64,000 nucleotides of DNA from Gammaproteobacteria bacterium (GTDB lineage: Bacteria; Pseudomonadota; Gammaproteobacteria; UBA4575). The stretch lies in NCBI GenBank assembly GCA_011523795.1, contig WTFY01000002.1:214308-278307 (forward strand), read 5' to 3'. Below the pieces are notes generated by a model. That model was not told the origin of the DNA and made no database searches. It was given only the letters and a program-made list of their open reading frames with translations. Below are positions 39,248 to 47,868 of the stretch, piece by piece. The position numbers and the translations under genes are program-made. Position 1 is the first letter of the stretch, and each line of letters opens with the position of its first letter.

Positions 39248-40753
39248 ATGTGTGGAATTGCCGGAATTGTAGCCAATCGACAAGTCAATCAGGCCTTGTA
39301 CAACTCCCTGCTGGTATTGCAGCACCGGGGTCAGGACGCGGCAGGCATTGTCACGTATGACCATGACCGGTTCTACCAGCGCAAGGCAAATGGCCTGGTG
39401 CGCGATGTCTTTCACAGCCGCCACATGGAGCGCCTGAAAGGCACCATGGGCATTGCACATGTACGCTACCCGACTGCCGGATCCTCGTCTTCGGCCGAAG
39501 CCCAGCCTCTTTACGTGAATTCGCCATTTGGCATTTCGCTGGGCCACAATGGGAACCTTGTAAATTCCGAGCAGTTGAAGAAGGAACTGTTTCGCGAGGA
39601 TCGCCGTCATCTGAACACCGAGTCCGACTCGGAGATACTGCTGAACGTGCTGGCGCACGAACTGGCCAACCAGCAGACAATGCAGCCCAGGCCGGAGGAC
39701 ATCTTCGCTGCCGTTCGAGGCGTGCACAGACGTTGTCGAGGTGCGTATGCAGTGGTGGCGATGATTGCTGACAGCGGAATCGTCGCCTTCCGTGATACCT
39801 ACGGGATCCGTCCACTCGTGTATGGCGTGAGGGAATCACGGCACGGGATGGAGTTCATGGTGGCCTCGGAAAGTGCCGCGCTGGATGCACTGGATTTCAG
39901 TCTGTTACGTGACGTTTATCCTGGTGAAGCGGTATTCATCGACATGGGAGGCAAGATTTACACGCAGCAATGCTCGCAGGACAGTCTGCATTCACCCTGC
40001 ATATTCGAATACGTCTACTTTGCCCGTCCCGACTCGGCAATCGAGGATATATTCGTGCAAAAGGCGCGCATGCGCATGGGCCAGAGACTTGCCCGGAAAA
40101 TCGCCCGGGAGTGGCCGGATCATGATATCGACGTGGTGATGCCGATACCGGATACGAGCCGTACAGCAGCCATTGAGATCGCACATCTTCTGGATATCAA
40201 ATACCGTGAAGGGTTCATCAAGAACCGCTACATCGGCCGCACGTTCATCATGCCGGGCAATACCCTGCGGAAAAAGTCGGTACGGCAGAAGCTCAATCCC
40301 ATCCGGCTGGAGTTCAACCGCAAGAATGTCCTGCTGATCGACGATTCCATCGTGCGGGGCACCACGTCACGTGAAATCGTGCAGATGGCACGCGATGCCG
40401 GCGCAAGAAAAGTGTATTTTGCATCCGCATCTCCGCCGATACGCCATCAGAATATCTATGGCATAGACATGCCGGTCAGGAATGAACTGATTGCCTTCAA
40501 CAAGGATGTCGGGGAAATTGAACAGGAAATCAGTGCCGACCGCCTGTTCTACCAGGATCTGGATGATCTGGTCGAGGCTGTGCGCAAAGGGAACTCGGCA
40601 CTGAAGAAATTTGACACCTCCATGTTTGACGGGGATTACATCACAGGTGTTGAAGAAGGTTATTTTGAAAGCCTGGAGACGTTGCGTAACGACCGGTCCA
40701 GGCAGGAGCGTGAAAAGGAATACACCAGCATCGACCTGCATGACAGTGGTTAG
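39248..40753 (+). CDS. purF: Amidophosphoribosyltransferase
   Basis: A 501-residue enzyme catalysing the first committed step of purine synthesis, PRPP plus glutamine to phosphoribosylamine. The ATG 39248 is followed directly by cysteine (MCGIAGIV), the N-terminal nucleophile of the glutaminase domain, which fixes the start; the longer frame upstream overlaps cvpA. The C-terminal phosphoribosyltransferase domain shows VLLIDDSIVRGTTSREIV, the PRPP loop. No PurR box could be identified by eye. Confidence 0.97.
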   Translation: MCGIAGIVANRQVNQALYNSLLVLQHRGQDAAGIVTYDHDRFYQRKANGLVRDVFHSRHMERLKGTMGIAHVRYPTAGSSSSAEAQPLYVNSPFGISLGHNGNLVNSEQLKKELFREDRRHLNTESDSEILLNVLAHELANQQTMQPRPEDIFAAVRGVHRRCRGAYAVVAMIADSGIVAFRDTYGIRPLVYGVRESRHGMEFMVASESAALDALDFSLLRDVYPGEAVFIDMGGKIYTQQCSQDSLHSPCIFEYVYFARPDSAIEDIFVQKARMRMGQRLARKIAREWPDHDIDVVMPIPDTSRTAAIEIAHLLDIKYREGFIKNRYIGRTFIMPGNTLRKKSVRQKLNPIRLEFNRKNVLLIDDSIVRGTTSREIVQMARDAGARKVYFASASPPIRHQNIYGIDMPVRNELIAFNKDVGEIEQEISADRLFYQDLDDLVEAVRKGNSALKKFDTSMFDGDYITGVEEGYFESLETLRNDRSRQEREKEYTSIDLHDSG

Positions 40754-40769
40754 CGGGGGCTGCTGACCC

Positions 40770-41327
40770 ATGCAAGTCCAGAAAGCGACCGGGCGAGCGT
40801 TCGAACTCTATGCCCGTGCCTGCCAGCAATACCCGCAGCATGCAGGATATCCCGCAGCGGTGGTATGCATGGATCATCAGGTGCTGTACGTCTTCTCACA
40901 GGGGGCGTGTGCCGGAAGCTATCCTGTTTCCACCTCCAGGCATGGTGCAGGGGAGAGGGAAAATTCATACAAGACGCCTCGCGGGGTGCATTGCATAGCG
41001 GAAAAAATCGGTGCGGAGGCCTGCTTCGGAGAAATCCTCGAAGCAAGAAAGCGAACGAACGTCATCGCTGAAATCGAGCCTGGAAAAACCAGCACCCGGA
41101 AAGACTGGATCACGTCAAGGGTGCTCTGGCTGTCAGGCCTCGAGGAGGGTGTCAACCGGGGTGAGGGCGTCGACAGCCATGCGCGTTATATCTATATACA
41201 CGGCACCCACGAGGAAGGCCTGATCGGGCAGCCTGCCTCGGCAGGGTGCATCCGGATGCGGAACCGGGACGTGATGGATCTCTTCGATTGTCTTCAGGTT
41301 TCGTCGCTGGTTGTCATCAGCGAATAG
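40770..41327 (+). CDS. L,D-transpeptidase (YkuD domain) without a signal peptide
   Basis: A 185-residue YkuD-fold protein. The catalytic motif is complete: His144 (YIYIHGTHEEG), then Ser158, Cys160 and Arg162 (ASAGCIRM). Such enzymes make 3-3 crosslinks in peptidoglycan or attach lipoproteins to it, outside the cytoplasmic membrane. Here there is no signal peptide or membrane segment. An in-frame TGA at 40764-40766, just before the ATG, rules out an N-terminal extension. It lies 16 bp after purF and 3 bp before the DUF455 gene. How, or whether, it reaches the periplasm is unknown. Confidence 0.8.
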   Translation: MQVQKATGRAFELYARACQQYPQHAGYPAAVVCMDHQVLYVFSQGACAGSYPVSTSRHGAGERENSYKTPRGVHCIAEKIGAEACFGEILEARKRTNVIAEIEPGKTSTRKDWITSRVLWLSGLEEGVNRGEGVDSHARYIYIHGTHEEGLIGQPASAGCIRMRNRDVMDLFDCLQVSSLVVISE

Positions 41328-41330
41328 TCT

Positions 41331-42149
41331 GTGGCCGTACGGATCCCGTCTCCCGGTACCTCGGTCTTTCAGGCTGCCTACGCATGTCTCGGGTGCCCCA
41401 GCCCGGAGGAAAAGTGCGACGCGGTGTTCCGTCTTGCCGAGGAGATGGATCGGGGCCGGCTCGGGTTTGTTCCGACTCCCGTCGTAAGGAGGGTGGAATC
41501 CCCCGGCTGTCCTCCAAGGCCCCGGCTGGTGCTCCCGAAATACCTGCCACGCAGGAGCCTGGTGACGGAACACGGGCGGGCAGCCTTTGTGCATGCCATT
41601 GCGCATATCGAATTCAATGCCATCAATCTGGCGCTGGATGCCCTGTACAGGTTCCAGGACATGCCCAGAAGCTACTATCTGGACTGGGTATCCGTTGCGG
41701 CGGAGGAAGCGCGGCATTTCCTGATGGTGCGTGAGCGCCTGCAGCAGTTTGGCTACGACTACGGCGATTTTGATGCCCACAATGGCCTGTGGGAGATGGC
41801 CGTCAGGACCGGTGACAGCGTGATTGCGCGCATGGCCCTTGTGCCCCGGGTGCTCGAGGCGCGGGGCCTGGATGTGACTCCGGCCATGATTCGCAAACTG
41901 CGTTTTCATGGAGACACGAAAACTGCGGACATCCTTGCAGTCATCCTTGACGAGGAAATCGGGCATGTGGCCATAGGGTCCCGCTGGTACAGGCATGCCT
42001 GCACCCGGCAGAACCTGCAGCCGGACAGGATTTTTCCCTCTCTCGTGGCGAAGTACTACTCCGGCAGGCTGCAAAAACCGTTTCACCTGGAAGCCCGGCG
42101 CAGGGCAGGCTTTTCGGAATCCGAACTGCGGGCGCTCGAGGACGTCTAG
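41331..42149 (+). CDS. DUF455 family ferritin-like protein
   Basis: A 272-residue helical protein of the DUF455 group. Two iron-binding helix pairs are suggested by the Glu in HAIAHIEFNAIN, by EEARHF, and by DEEIGHVAIG (Glu and ExxH patterns), consistent with a di-iron ferritin-like fold related to the tRNA hydroxylase MiaE. No activity is established for the family. The start is GTG at 41331, 3 bp after the transpeptidase gene. Its TAG stop shares a CTAG palindrome (42146-42149) with the convergent lpxH. Confidence 0.78.
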   Translation: MAVRIPSPGTSVFQAAYACLGCPSPEEKCDAVFRLAEEMDRGRLGFVPTPVVRRVESPGCPPRPRLVLPKYLPRRSLVTEHGRAAFVHAIAHIEFNAINLALDALYRFQDMPRSYYLDWVSVAAEEARHFLMVRERLQQFGYDYGDFDAHNGLWEMAVRTGDSVIARMALVPRVLEARGLDVTPAMIRKLRFHGDTKTADILAVILDEEIGHVAIGSRWYRHACTRQNLQPDRIFPSLVAKYYSGRLQKPFHLEARRRAGFSESELRALEDV

Positions 42150-42868
42150 ATACGCAGGGTTTCCAGGGACCTGCCGCCTGGTGTGCATTTCAGCACGCTG
42201 CCATGCTCATACCAGTCACCCAGTACGATGCGCTGGCATGCCTCGCCATGGATTGTGAAATCGTGAACCGCCGGACGATGGGTATGCCCATGGATCAGGA
42301 TCTTCACTCCGTGTTTCAGCATTGCCTGCCGCACGGCCTGCTGGTTGACGTCCATGATTTCGGGCGGCTTGCCTTGTACGGCCTGCATACTCTTGTCCCG
42401 CAAACCTTGTGCAATTCTCAAGCGCTGCCTGAGGCTCAGCATCCGTACCGCCTTCTTGACCCATTTGCTGCGCACTCTGGAGCGGTACTTTTGATAGGCG
42501 ATGTCATCGGTGCACAGCGTGTCGCCATGCATGATCAGTGCGGGCTGCCCGTACAGGTCAACGACGGTTTCTTCCTGCAGGATCTCGCAGCGGGTCTTGC
42601 GTTCGAAAACCTCGCCGACGAGAAAATCCCTGTTTCCGTGGATAAAGTAAACCGGAACGCCGGCAAGACTCAGTTGCCGGATCGATTCGGTGACGGGCCT
42701 GAGTCCCGTGGCCGGGTCATCGTCACCGACCCAGTACTCGAACAGGTCTCCGAGTATGTACAGCGCGTCGGTGCCCTCAAGCCCTTCGAGAAAACGGCAA
42801 AAAGCTGAAATGATGTGAGGTCTTGCTGCGTCCAGGTGCAGGTCAGAAACAAACAGGGTCTGCGCCAT
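42146..42868 (-). CDS. lpxH: UDP-2,3-diacylglucosamine diphosphatase
   Basis: A 240-residue calcineurin-like phosphoesterase of lipid A synthesis that forms lipid X at the membrane surface. The metal-site motifs are all present: SDLHLD, LGDLFEYWVGDDD, HGNRDF, HGDTLCTDD and HGHTHRP. ATG 42868 is the family start (MAQTLFVSDLHLD); the longer frame is not conserved. It follows ppiA by 10 bp in the same operon, an order also found in E. coli (ppiB-lpxH). Confidence 0.95.
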   Translation of the reverse strand: MAQTLFVSDLHLDAARPHIISAFCRFLEGLEGTDALYILGDLFEYWVGDDDPATGLRPVTESIRQLSLAGVPVYFIHGNRDFLVGEVFERKTRCEILQEETVVDLYGQPALIMHGDTLCTDDIAYQKYRSRVRSKWVKKAVRMLSLRQRLRIAQGLRDKSMQAVQGKPPEIMDVNQQAVRQAMLKHGVKILIHGHTHRPAVHDFTIHGEACQRIVLGDWYEHGSVLKCTPGGRSLETLRI

Positions 42869-42878
42869 GCCTTGACGA

Positions 42879-43457
42879 TCAATCGATAACCGATACCTTT
42901 TCGATGACCACGGATTCGACCGGCACGTCGTCATAGGGTCCCCGGGAAGCCGTGGACACGCCCTTGATGGCATTTACGACGTCCATGCCTTCCGTAACCC
43001 GGCCGAACACGGCATAGCCCCAGCCTTGCGCGTTCTTGCCGGAAAAGTTCAGGAACTTGTTGTCCTTGACGTTGATGAAAAACTGCGCGGTGGCCGAGTG
43101 CGGGTCGCTGGTACGTGCCATGGCAATCGTGCCCGTGTCGTTGCTCAGCCCGTTATCCGCCTCGTTTTGAACAGGAGCCTGGGTCGGTTTCTGTTTCATG
43201 TCTTCTGTGAAGCCGCCGCCCTGGATCATGAAGTTCGAGATCACCCGGTGGAAAATGGTACCGTCATAAAACCCTTCCCTGGCATAGGCAAGGAAATTGG
43301 AAACGGTTGCGGGGGCTTTCCCGGCATCCAGTTCGAGAACAATGGAGCCCATGCTGGTTTCCATTTTTACGCTGGTGGTTTCGGCTTGTACGCTAGAAGC
43401 AGTCATGATAATTGTCATGAATACAAACAGGAATAACTTCTTGTAGCTTGCATCCAT
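42879..43457 (-). CDS. ppiA: Periplasmic peptidyl-prolyl cis-trans isomerase (cyclophilin)
   Basis: A 192-residue cyclophilin with a cleavable signal peptide (about residues 1-25, cut near VQA-ET), so the product is periplasmic, like PpiA. The core shows [15 protein letters not shown], the [18 protein letters not shown] segment and [15 protein letters not shown]. The ATG at 43457 has GGAGA seven bases upstream, which decides it over an upstream in-frame GTG. Its partner lpxH follows; in E. coli the neighbour of lpxH is the cytoplasmic PpiB, so this copy differs in location. Confidence 0.9.
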   Translation of the reverse strand: MDASYKKLFLFVFMTIIMTASSVQAETTSVKMETSMGSIVLELDAGKAPATVSNFLAYAREGFYDGTIFHRVISNFMIQGGGFTEDMKQKPTQAPVQNEADNGLSNDTGTIAMARTSDPHSATAQFFINVKDNKFLNFSGKNAQGWGYAVFGRVTEGMDVVNAIKGVSTASRGPYDDVPVESVVIEKVSVID

Positions 43458-43745
43458 ACTTGTCTCCACGATTTTTGATGGTGAATGAAGGGTTTCGGCA
43501 GTCTCCGTATCAGGCTGTGTCAGTTATTCCGGTTGTCTGTTGGGGAATGCGGGCAGCACCGTGGTATGGACCAGCCCGGGCTGCTGGGCGACGGACTGTC
43601 TGCATGTTGGCACGATCATACTGCATTAAGGGATTGCATACCAGTTGCGAGTGGCGCAGGTTGCAACCGGGAAGATCCGGGTCCCTGGTTCCCGCTGGCC
43701 GGACGGCCCATCACGTTCAGGGAGTGGTTCACGGGGCCGAAAGGT
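43458..43745. other. 288-bp intergenic region upstream of ppiA and downstream of the SCP2 gene
   Basis: No gene is seen. It contains a 12-bp perfect palindrome CAGCCCGGGCTG at 43572-43583 and must hold the ppiA promoter on the minus strand, though I see no convincing -35/-10 pair. Confidence 0.35.
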
Positions 43746-44048
43746 TCAGAGGAGCCTCTTGAGCATGGCCGCAATGGACAGGTCGCCCTCGACTTTGATC
43801 TTGCCGGATGCAATCGCCATGAACGGCTTGATTTCCCTGCGCCGCAGTTTCAGAAAGGTCTCCGTCGACATGCGCACGGAACAGTCTGCCTCGACGCTCT
43901 CACCTGATACGAGTGACACGACGTTCTTTTCGCCGGTTCCGTCTATCAGCATGCTTTCATCGTCAAAGTGGAAGACCAGTGTCTTTCCAAGGGGTTCCAG
44001 GGTGCAGGTCTTCTGCGACATTTCGTCTCGAATGTCTTCAATGGTCAT
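43746..44048 (-). CDS. SCP2 sterol-binding domain protein
   Basis: A 100-residue protein, made of a single SCP2-like domain, from the ATG at 44048 (MTIEDIRDEM); the 18-residue longer frame is not domain-like. Conserved features are the central beta sheet VFHFDDESMLIDGTG and the C-terminal SGKIKVEGDLSIAAMLKRLL helix, which lines the lipid pocket. Stand-alone bacterial SCP2 proteins bind lipids or CoA esters, and related domains (UbiJ, UbiT) help ubiquinone synthesis. Which applies here is unknown. It is divergent from the thioredoxin gene. Confidence 0.72.
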   Translation of the reverse strand: MTIEDIRDEMSQKTCTLEPLGKTLVFHFDDESMLIDGTGEKNVVSLVSGESVEADCSVRMSTETFLKLRRREIKPFMAIASGKIKVEGDLSIAAMLKRLL

Positions 44049-44130
44049 GAGGGGCTCTGTCCATATTGATGGACCCGAGTCTAAAGGGCGGAGTTGAGGC
44101 AATCAACAATTTGCACGGACGGTCATGGTG

Positions 44131-44151
44131 CACAGGCATGGGAAGCCTGTG
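44131..44151. repeat. Inverted repeat between the SCP2 and thioredoxin genes
   Basis: CACAGGC (44131-44137) and GCCTGTG (44145-44151) form a perfect 7-bp stem with a 7-base loop, in a region between divergent genes. There is no T-run on its 3' side in either direction, so an operator or leader structure is more likely than a terminator. Confidence 0.4.
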
Positions 44152-44247
44152 ATCAAAAACAGGAGGGCATGATCGAACGGTACATTTGTTCCATGTAGAA
44201 AGGTACAATACTGCAGTCTGGACTTGTAAACCAAGAAGGAGAGCAGA

Positions 44248-44625
44248 GTGGCAACGATAGCCCTGACCAAGGATAACTTCAATGAAACGATAGAAAACAA
44301 TGACACGGTGATCATCGACTTCTGGGCATCCTGGTGCGGGCCGTGCAAGTCGTTTGCCCCCACTTTTGACACCGCTTCGGACAATCACAGTGAAATCGTG
44401 TTCGGCAAGGTCGATACCGAGTCACAACAGGAACTGGCCCAGGCCTGCAACATCCGGTCGATCCCTACACTGATGATCTTTCGCGAGAAAATCCTGCTGT
44501 ACTCGCAGGCAGGCGCATTGTCTCCTTCGCAACTGGAAGACATCATCGGCAAGGCCAAGGATCTGGACATGGACCAGGTACGCGAGGAGATCAGGAAGAA
44601 GGAATCAGAATCCAAGCCACAGTGA
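44248..44625 (+). CDS. Thioredoxin
   Basis: A 125-residue thioredoxin-fold protein. The active site is WCGPC with Cys30 and Cys33, the buried aspartate is in VIIDFWA, and the cis-proline is in RSIPTLMIF. The fold ends near residue 108; a 17-residue lysine- and glutamate-rich tail follows, longer than in E. coli TrxA. No signal peptide, so it is cytoplasmic. The GTG start at 44248 has an AGGAG site. A TACAAT hexamer at 44204-44209 may be its -10. Confidence 0.88.
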   Translation: MATIALTKDNFNETIENNDTVIIDFWASWCGPCKSFAPTFDTASDNHSEIVFGKVDTESQQELAQACNIRSIPTLMIFREKILLYSQAGALSPSQLEDIIGKAKDLDMDQVREEIRKKESESKPQ

Positions 44626-44752
44626 GGGTTGCGGGCATGGCAGCATCGGGGGAGTGGCCCGGTTCCGGCAGCTGGGGGCCGTGTAGCAGTTTAACTTGAC
44701 GGACAGGCTTGTCAGCGTGCAAAACGGCTTGATCATTCCAGGACTGCGTGGC

Positions 44753-45616
44753 ATGGAAAGGTTCCATTCCATCCTGGCGGTCCTGGTGCTCGCCTGTTTT
44801 CCGGTCCTGACTGCCGGCACGGGACTGCACAACAGTTCCAGGACGTTTACCCCGCCTGCGGAGATGCAAAGAGCCGACTGGAATGATCCGGCCGAGATGG
44901 AGAGGGTATGGCAGGCAGCACTGGTCAGGCTTCCGATGCCGGATGGGGAGATCCTCTCGACCACGGTCAGGGAACTGCGCACTCTGGAACTGGACAGTCA
45001 TCTGGTGCTTCCGACCGTGGTCTATCTGCACGGTTGTTCGGGCATCTGGGCAGGGACCTACAGGAGAATGGATTTCCTTGCTGCCAATGGCTACGCGGTC
45101 ATCGCACCACCCAGCCTGGCAAGGAAGAAATACCCCCAGTCCTGTGAGCCGGAAAAATTTGTCGGCGGTTTATACCGGGGCACGCTGAAGATCCGTCAGT
45201 TCGATGCGGGATATGCCATCAGGCAGGCAAAGCTGGTGCCCTGGGTGGACGCGGACCGCATGTACCTGATGGGCCTGAGTGAAGGTGGAATTACCGCTGC
45301 AACATTTCGTGATGATTCCGGAGATACCTCCGTGCGGGCACGCATCGTGGAGGGCTGGACCTGCAATGCCGGCTGGAGAGAATACCGGGGCATCCATGCG
45401 CCTGAAGGGGAGGCGGTGCTTACCCTGCTGGGCGCCAACGATCCCTGGTTTCAAAACCCCTATACGAAAGGCAAATGCACCCGCTTCGTGAACCGGCGCA
45501 ATGACGGAAGCAAGTCGGTGGTCTATACAGAGGGGGACCTGAGAGACAGGCACGAGCTGCTGGAGGACAAGGCCGTGCAGGCCGAGGTACTGGAATTCCT
45601 GGATGCACACCGGTGA
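44753..45616 (+). CDS. Secreted dienelactone-hydrolase-like alpha/beta hydrolase
   Basis: About 287 residues from ATG 44753, starting with a signal peptide (hydrophobic residues 6-20, cut near LTAG). The alpha/beta-hydrolase core shows the oxyanion strand VVYLHGCSG, the nucleophile elbow MGLSEGG with its serine, an acidic loop in LTLLGANDPWF, and the catalytic histidine candidate in DLRDRHELLED. Six cysteines suggest disulfides in the periplasm. The family includes dienelactone hydrolases and carboxylesterases; substrate is unknown. The gene stands alone and converges on hemL. Confidence 0.75.
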   Translation: MERFHSILAVLVLACFPVLTAGTGLHNSSRTFTPPAEMQRADWNDPAEMERVWQAALVRLPMPDGEILSTTVRELRTLELDSHLVLPTVVYLHGCSGIWAGTYRRMDFLAANGYAVIAPPSLARKKYPQSCEPEKFVGGLYRGTLKIRQFDAGYAIRQAKLVPWVDADRMYLMGLSEGGITAATFRDDSGDTSVRARIVEGWTCNAGWREYRGIHAPEGEAVLTLLGANDPWFQNPYTKGKCTRFVNRRNDGSKSVVYTEGDLRDRHELLEDKAVQAEVLEFLDAHR

Positions 45617-45694
45617 CCTGCCGGCGACAGGGCGCCGACACGCTGGAGCGGCGGGCGTGACGAGTGCCGTGCGGTCGGGTGTTCGAAAGCGCCG

Positions 45695-46984
45695 TCAGGC
45701 GCCCTGCAGTTTCTGAAAGGCCGCGGCAGCCAGCGCGATGGTCTTTTCGATCTCCCCGAGACCGTGGGCACCCGAGATGAAGCCCGCTTCATACGGTGAG
45801 GGGGCAAGATACACCCCCAGTTCGAGCATCGTGTGAAAGAACTGGTTGAAATGCTGCATGTTGCAGGACGCTGCCTGGGAAAATGTCGAGATGGACTGCT
45901 CTTCAGTAAAGAACAGTCCGAACATGCCGCATACATGATTCGTGGCAAGAGGAATGTGGCTGCTTTTTGCCGCATTTGCAATCCCGTCCACGAGCAGGAA
46001 GGTATGCTCGCCGAGCCGGTCGTGAAAGCCCGGCTGTGAAATCAGGTCCAGGGTGGCCAGTCCGGCCGTCATGGCAACCGGGTTCCCGGACAGCGTGCCC
46101 GCCTGGTATACCGGACCATCAGGAGCGAGCCGGTCCATGAATGTCCTCTTTCCGCCCAGCGCGCCCACGGGCATTCCGCCGCCCAGGATTTTTCCGAGCG
46201 TGGTCAGGTCCGGCTCCACCCCATAGAGCTGTTGCGCCCCCCCGGGGGCCACGCGGAAACCCGTCATGACTTCATCGAATATCAGGAGTGCCCCGTATTC
46301 GGAGCAAAGCCGGCGAAGGCCCTGCAAAAAACCGTCTACTGGCAGGATACAGTTCATGTTTCCCGCAACCGGTTCAACGATCACGCATGCGATGTCCTCA
46401 CCCGCTTCTGCAAAGGCCTGCTCCACTTCCTCGAGCCTGTTGTAACCGAGGACGACAGTGTGCCCGGCGAGTTCGGGCACGACTCCCGAAGAACTGGGCA
46501 CGCCCAGTGTCAATGCGCCGGAGCCGGCCTTTACCAGCAATGAGTCACTGTGGCCGTGATAGCAGCCTTCAAACTTGACGATCCTGTCCCGGCCCGTGTA
46601 CCCGCGTGCCAGGCGGATTGCGGTCATGGTCGCTTCGGTCCCGGAGTTGACCATACGCACCCGCTCCACGGACCCGACCATCTCGCACACCTTTCTGGCC
46701 AGTTCGGTTTCTATTTCAGTCGGTGCACCAAAGCTCAGCCCTTGTTTGACAACCCGTTGGACGGCTTCGATCACCTCCGGGTGGGAATGGCCCAGGATCA
46801 TGGGGCCCCAGGACCCGACGTAGTCGATGTATTTCCGGTTCAGGATGTCATAGACATGGGCTCCGCCCGCCCGCTTGACAAACACCGGCAAGCCCCCGAC
46901 GGACCCGAATGCGCGCACAGGGGAGTTCACGCCACCGGGTATGTATTTGCGGGCCTCGTCAAAGGCCTGTTTCATGGTCGTCAT
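45695..46984 (-). CDS. hemL: Glutamate-1-semialdehyde 2,1-aminomutase
   Basis: A 429-residue PLP enzyme that makes 5-aminolevulinate, the C5 route into heme. Signatures are [47 protein letters not shown] and the PLP-binding lysine in [18 protein letters not shown] 46984 is chosen ([11 protein letters not shown]); ATG 46975 is possible. It lies 38 bp after thiE on the same strand, the thiE-hemL order of Pseudomonas. HemJ, a later step of heme synthesis, is encoded 7 kb away. Confidence 0.95.
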   Translation of the reverse strand: MTTMKQAFDEARKYIPGGVNSPVRAFGSVGGLPVFVKRAGGAHVYDILNRKYIDYVGSWGPMILGHSHPEVIEAVQRVVKQGLSFGAPTEIETELARKVCEMVGSVERVRMVNSGTEATMTAIRLARGYTGRDRIVKFEGCYHGHSDSLLVKAGSGALTLGVPSSSGVVPELAGHTVVLGYNRLEEVEQAFAEAGEDIACVIVEPVAGNMNCILPVDGFLQGLRRLCSEYGALLIFDEVMTGFRVAPGGAQQLYGVEPDLTTLGKILGGGMPVGALGGKRTFMDRLAPDGPVYQAGTLSGNPVAMTAGLATLDLISQPGFHDRLGEHTFLLVDGIANAAKSSHIPLATNHVCGMFGLFFTEEQSISTFSQAASCNMQHFNQFFHTMLELGVYLAPSPYEAGFISGAHGLGEIEKTIALAAAAFQKLQGA

Positions 46985-47022
46985 GGCAGTTGGGAACCTA
47001 TGCCCGGGGATCGTAACCTGTT

Positions 47023-47655
47023 TCAGGTGTCCGTACAAAAGGGCTGCAACCGTGCCAGGAAATTTTGCACGGACTGGGCCGGTGAAGGCGTGCCGAAAAT
47101 TCCGCTGATCACGGCGACCATGTCGACGCCGGCATGAAGAAGCGGCATGACGTTGTCGTGCGTGATCCCGCCGATCGCGCAGACAGGGACGCTGGTTTCC
47201 CTTTTTGCACGGGTAATCAGGCCGATGTCGGCAAGCGGGGCGGACGGTTTGGTAGGGGAGGGATTGAAGCTTCCGAATGCGATGTACGTGGCACCCTCCG
47301 AGATGGCCCGGGTGGCGCAGGCGTATTCGTTGTTGCAGGACGCGCCGATGATTTTCCCCTTGTCCAGGTACGCGCGGGCTTCAGGGATCCCGCAGTCACT
47401 TTTCCCAAGGTGTACACCGTCCGCCTGGACGGTCCGGCTGAGCTCGATGTCGTCATTGATGATCAACAGGCTCCGGTACTTGCCCGTCAGTGACCTCAGC
47501 TCGTGGCCTGTGGCCGTGCGGGTTTTGCGGTCATTGACTTTGTCCCGGTACTGGATGATTCTTGCACCCGCGGACAATACCGTTTCGACGCTGTCCAGAA
47601 AATCCGGTGCATGGGTGCATTGCGTGTCCGCAATCACATATAGGCCCTTTAACAT
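47023..47655 (-). CDS. thiE: Thiamine-phosphate synthase
   Basis: A 210-residue TIM-barrel enzyme joining HMP-diphosphate and the thiazole phosphate. Signatures are [52 protein letters not shown] and AIGGITHDN. The [10 protein letters not shown] loop is a common variant of the phosphate-binding GPIFPTxTK. A TAGAAT hexamer about 24 bases before the ATG may be its -10. thiD would normally be the neighbour, but an MMPL exporter now separates them. Confidence 0.94.
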   Translation of the reverse strand: MLKGLYVIADTQCTHAPDFLDSVETVLSAGARIIQYRDKVNDRKTRTATGHELRSLTGKYRSLLIINDDIELSRTVQADGVHLGKSDCGIPEARAYLDKGKIIGASCNNEYACATRAISEGATYIAFGSFNPSPTKPSAPLADIGLITRAKRETSVPVCAIGGITHDNVMPLLHAGVDMVAVISGIFGTPSPAQSVQNFLARLQPFCTDT

Positions 47656-47868
47656 GTGCGCCCCGCATAATTTTTGAGGATTCTACGCCCAGGGACCTGC
47701 AAGTAAAACATTGGACCGTCATTCGTTGCCTGGAGCAAGAGGCCTCAGCCGGAATTCCGGCTGCCGGGCATGCCGGTTCACGGGCATTCCAAGCATCTCC
47801 ATTGAGGCTTAACATGTACAGGTGCGTGTTCCACGAGAGATAGCTTTGAGACGAACCGGGTACAGCGA
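47656..47868. other. 213-bp divergent intergenic region between thiE and the MMPL gene
   Basis: It carries the 18-bp palindrome at 47746-47763 and a minus-strand TAGAAT hexamer for thiE. No reading frame or TPP-riboswitch motif is seen. Confidence 0.4.
47746..47763. promoter_or_regulatory. 18-bp perfect palindrome, candidate operator
   Basis: CAGCCGGAATTCCGGCTG reads the same on both strands with no spacer. It lies 91 bp before the thiE ATG and 105 bp before the MMPL start. A gapless palindrome of this length suits a dimeric repressor site better than an RNA hairpin; the bound protein is unknown. Confidence 0.5.

Noticed and set aside
43572..43583. The palindrome CAGCCCGGGCTG
   Set aside because: Twelve bases of GC palindrome are expected by chance in DNA of this composition; listed only within the gap description.
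47656..47868. A TPP riboswitch before thiE
   Set aside because: The conserved THI-box sequences were looked for and not found in the leader.
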